Part shown: positions 37,517 to 37,686 of the stretch, piece after piece
How positions within the stretch are numbered: position 1 is the first letter of the stretch
Layout of the letters: every line of letters begins with the position of its first letter
Source of the DNA: a virus
Length of the DNA: 37,686 bases
IMG/VR virus record: IMGVR_UViG_3300009537_000069
Span: 1-37,686 of that record
Direction: 5' to 3' (one strand)
Notes under the pieces: generated by a model
Told to the model about the DNA's origin: nothing
What the model saw: the letters and a program-made list of their open reading frames with translations, nothing else
Database searches by the model: none
Position numbers and translations under genes: made by a program

Positions 37517-37686
37517 TATCTTCCTCGGTTTCTTTGGTCATCTCGATATTCTCGGTCTGTTTCTCGCTCATCTTTTCTATATTCTGCATCTTCCTCGGTT
37601 TCTTTGGTTAGTTGGGTTCGTTGTTTTTCGGCAAGTTTTAGCCACTGCTCTAGTCTGTCTTTGTATGTTTCTGTCCTGTGAGGCTC
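37516..37686 (-). CDS. C-terminal part of the gene starting at 237 (runs off right end)
   Basis: Open from base 37686 through 56 codons to TAA 37516-37518. Very charged: TYKDRLEQWLKLAEKQRTQL, then many Glu/Asp/Arg residues to RGR. The frame joins the 1-237 fragment exactly across the end. A 21-bp segment (TCTTCCTCGGTTTCTTTGGT core) is repeated at 37520 and 37590 within it. Confidence 0.7.
   Translation of the reverse strand, partial: EPHRTETYKDRLEQWLKLAEKQRTQLTKETEEDAEYRKDERETDREYRDDQRNRGR

Noticed and set aside
1-37686. Recoded stop codons (TGA or TAG read-through)
   Set aside because: TGA and TAG end many genes in tight start/stop overlaps, and long genes contain no in-frame stops.
1-37686. 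CRISPR array, insertion sequence, integrase or attachment site
   Set aside because: No regular spaced repeats, transposase or recombinase motifs were seen; a lysogenic lifestyle cannot be claimed.

Overview
The window looks like a complete, circularly closed genome of a short-tailed, tailed DNA phage of about 37.7 kb. The evidence is a full virion set read from one strand: small and large terminase, portal, scaffold, capsid, head-tail adaptor, tail protein, fibres and ejection-type proteins. No tape-measure, major tail or baseplate genes are recognisable. The gene cut off at base 1 continues in frame, on the same strand, into the fragment at the right end (37516-37686), so the two ends appear to join. 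The code is standard: TGA is a stop in many ATGA start/stop overlaps. The CHAP endolysin, an r1t-like holin and a secreted transglycosylase-like protein suggest a monoderm host. The transglycosylase style reminds me of Patescibacteria/Saccharibacteria, but that is a weak guess. I see no integrase, DNA polymerase, helicase, RNA polymerase, tRNA or CRISPR.

Layout. (1) 5834 down to 1, continuing 37686 to 36797, minus strand: early genes. These are a RecT annealing protein and a YqaJ-type exonuclease, then many small proteins including an HNH nuclease, a KGG-type basic protein, a helix-turn-helix protein and a ribbon-helix-helix (RHH) protein. (2) 6165-9450, the only plus-strand block: an unknown gene, a minimal GroES, a divergent GroEL and small membrane or hypothetical proteins. 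(3) 36733 down to 10377, minus strand: terminase small and large subunits, a zinc-ribbon protein, portal, a 1307-aa multidomain protein, scaffold, a ~470-nt gene-free structured stretch, major capsid, further virion proteins, a glycine-rich tail fibre, adaptor, tail protein, small fibre-like proteins, two internal-virion candidates, and the lysis genes (XhlA-like, membrane protein, CHAP endolysin, holin), followed by a bidirectional terminator, a 54-aa protein, a two-TM protein and a transglycosylase-like protein.

Regulation is unusually legible. Promoters are host-sigma70-like and often have an extended -10 (TGn before TATAAT). Two systems can be read from the DNA. First, an operator family (ATGTTATCA-N3-TGATAACAT and imperfect copies) sits on early promoters at about 1300, 3570, 5880 and 10290 and near 9080 and 23875; the small RHH protein at 1123-1272 is the obvious candidate repressor. 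Second, five late promoters (about 15750, 20200, 23305, 26915, 34295) and the plus-strand promoter at 6099 are each followed at once by a terminator-like hairpin plus T-run before the gene. Five of these share the core AGCTCA or close variants. This looks like attenuation/antitermination or a 5' stabiliser built into each late transcript.

The most novel candidate is the 26941-27408 stretch between scaffold and capsid genes. It has no gene on the transcribed strand and many good helices, and it ends at one of the promoter-terminator modules. It may encode a large structured RNA made during capsid morphogenesis.
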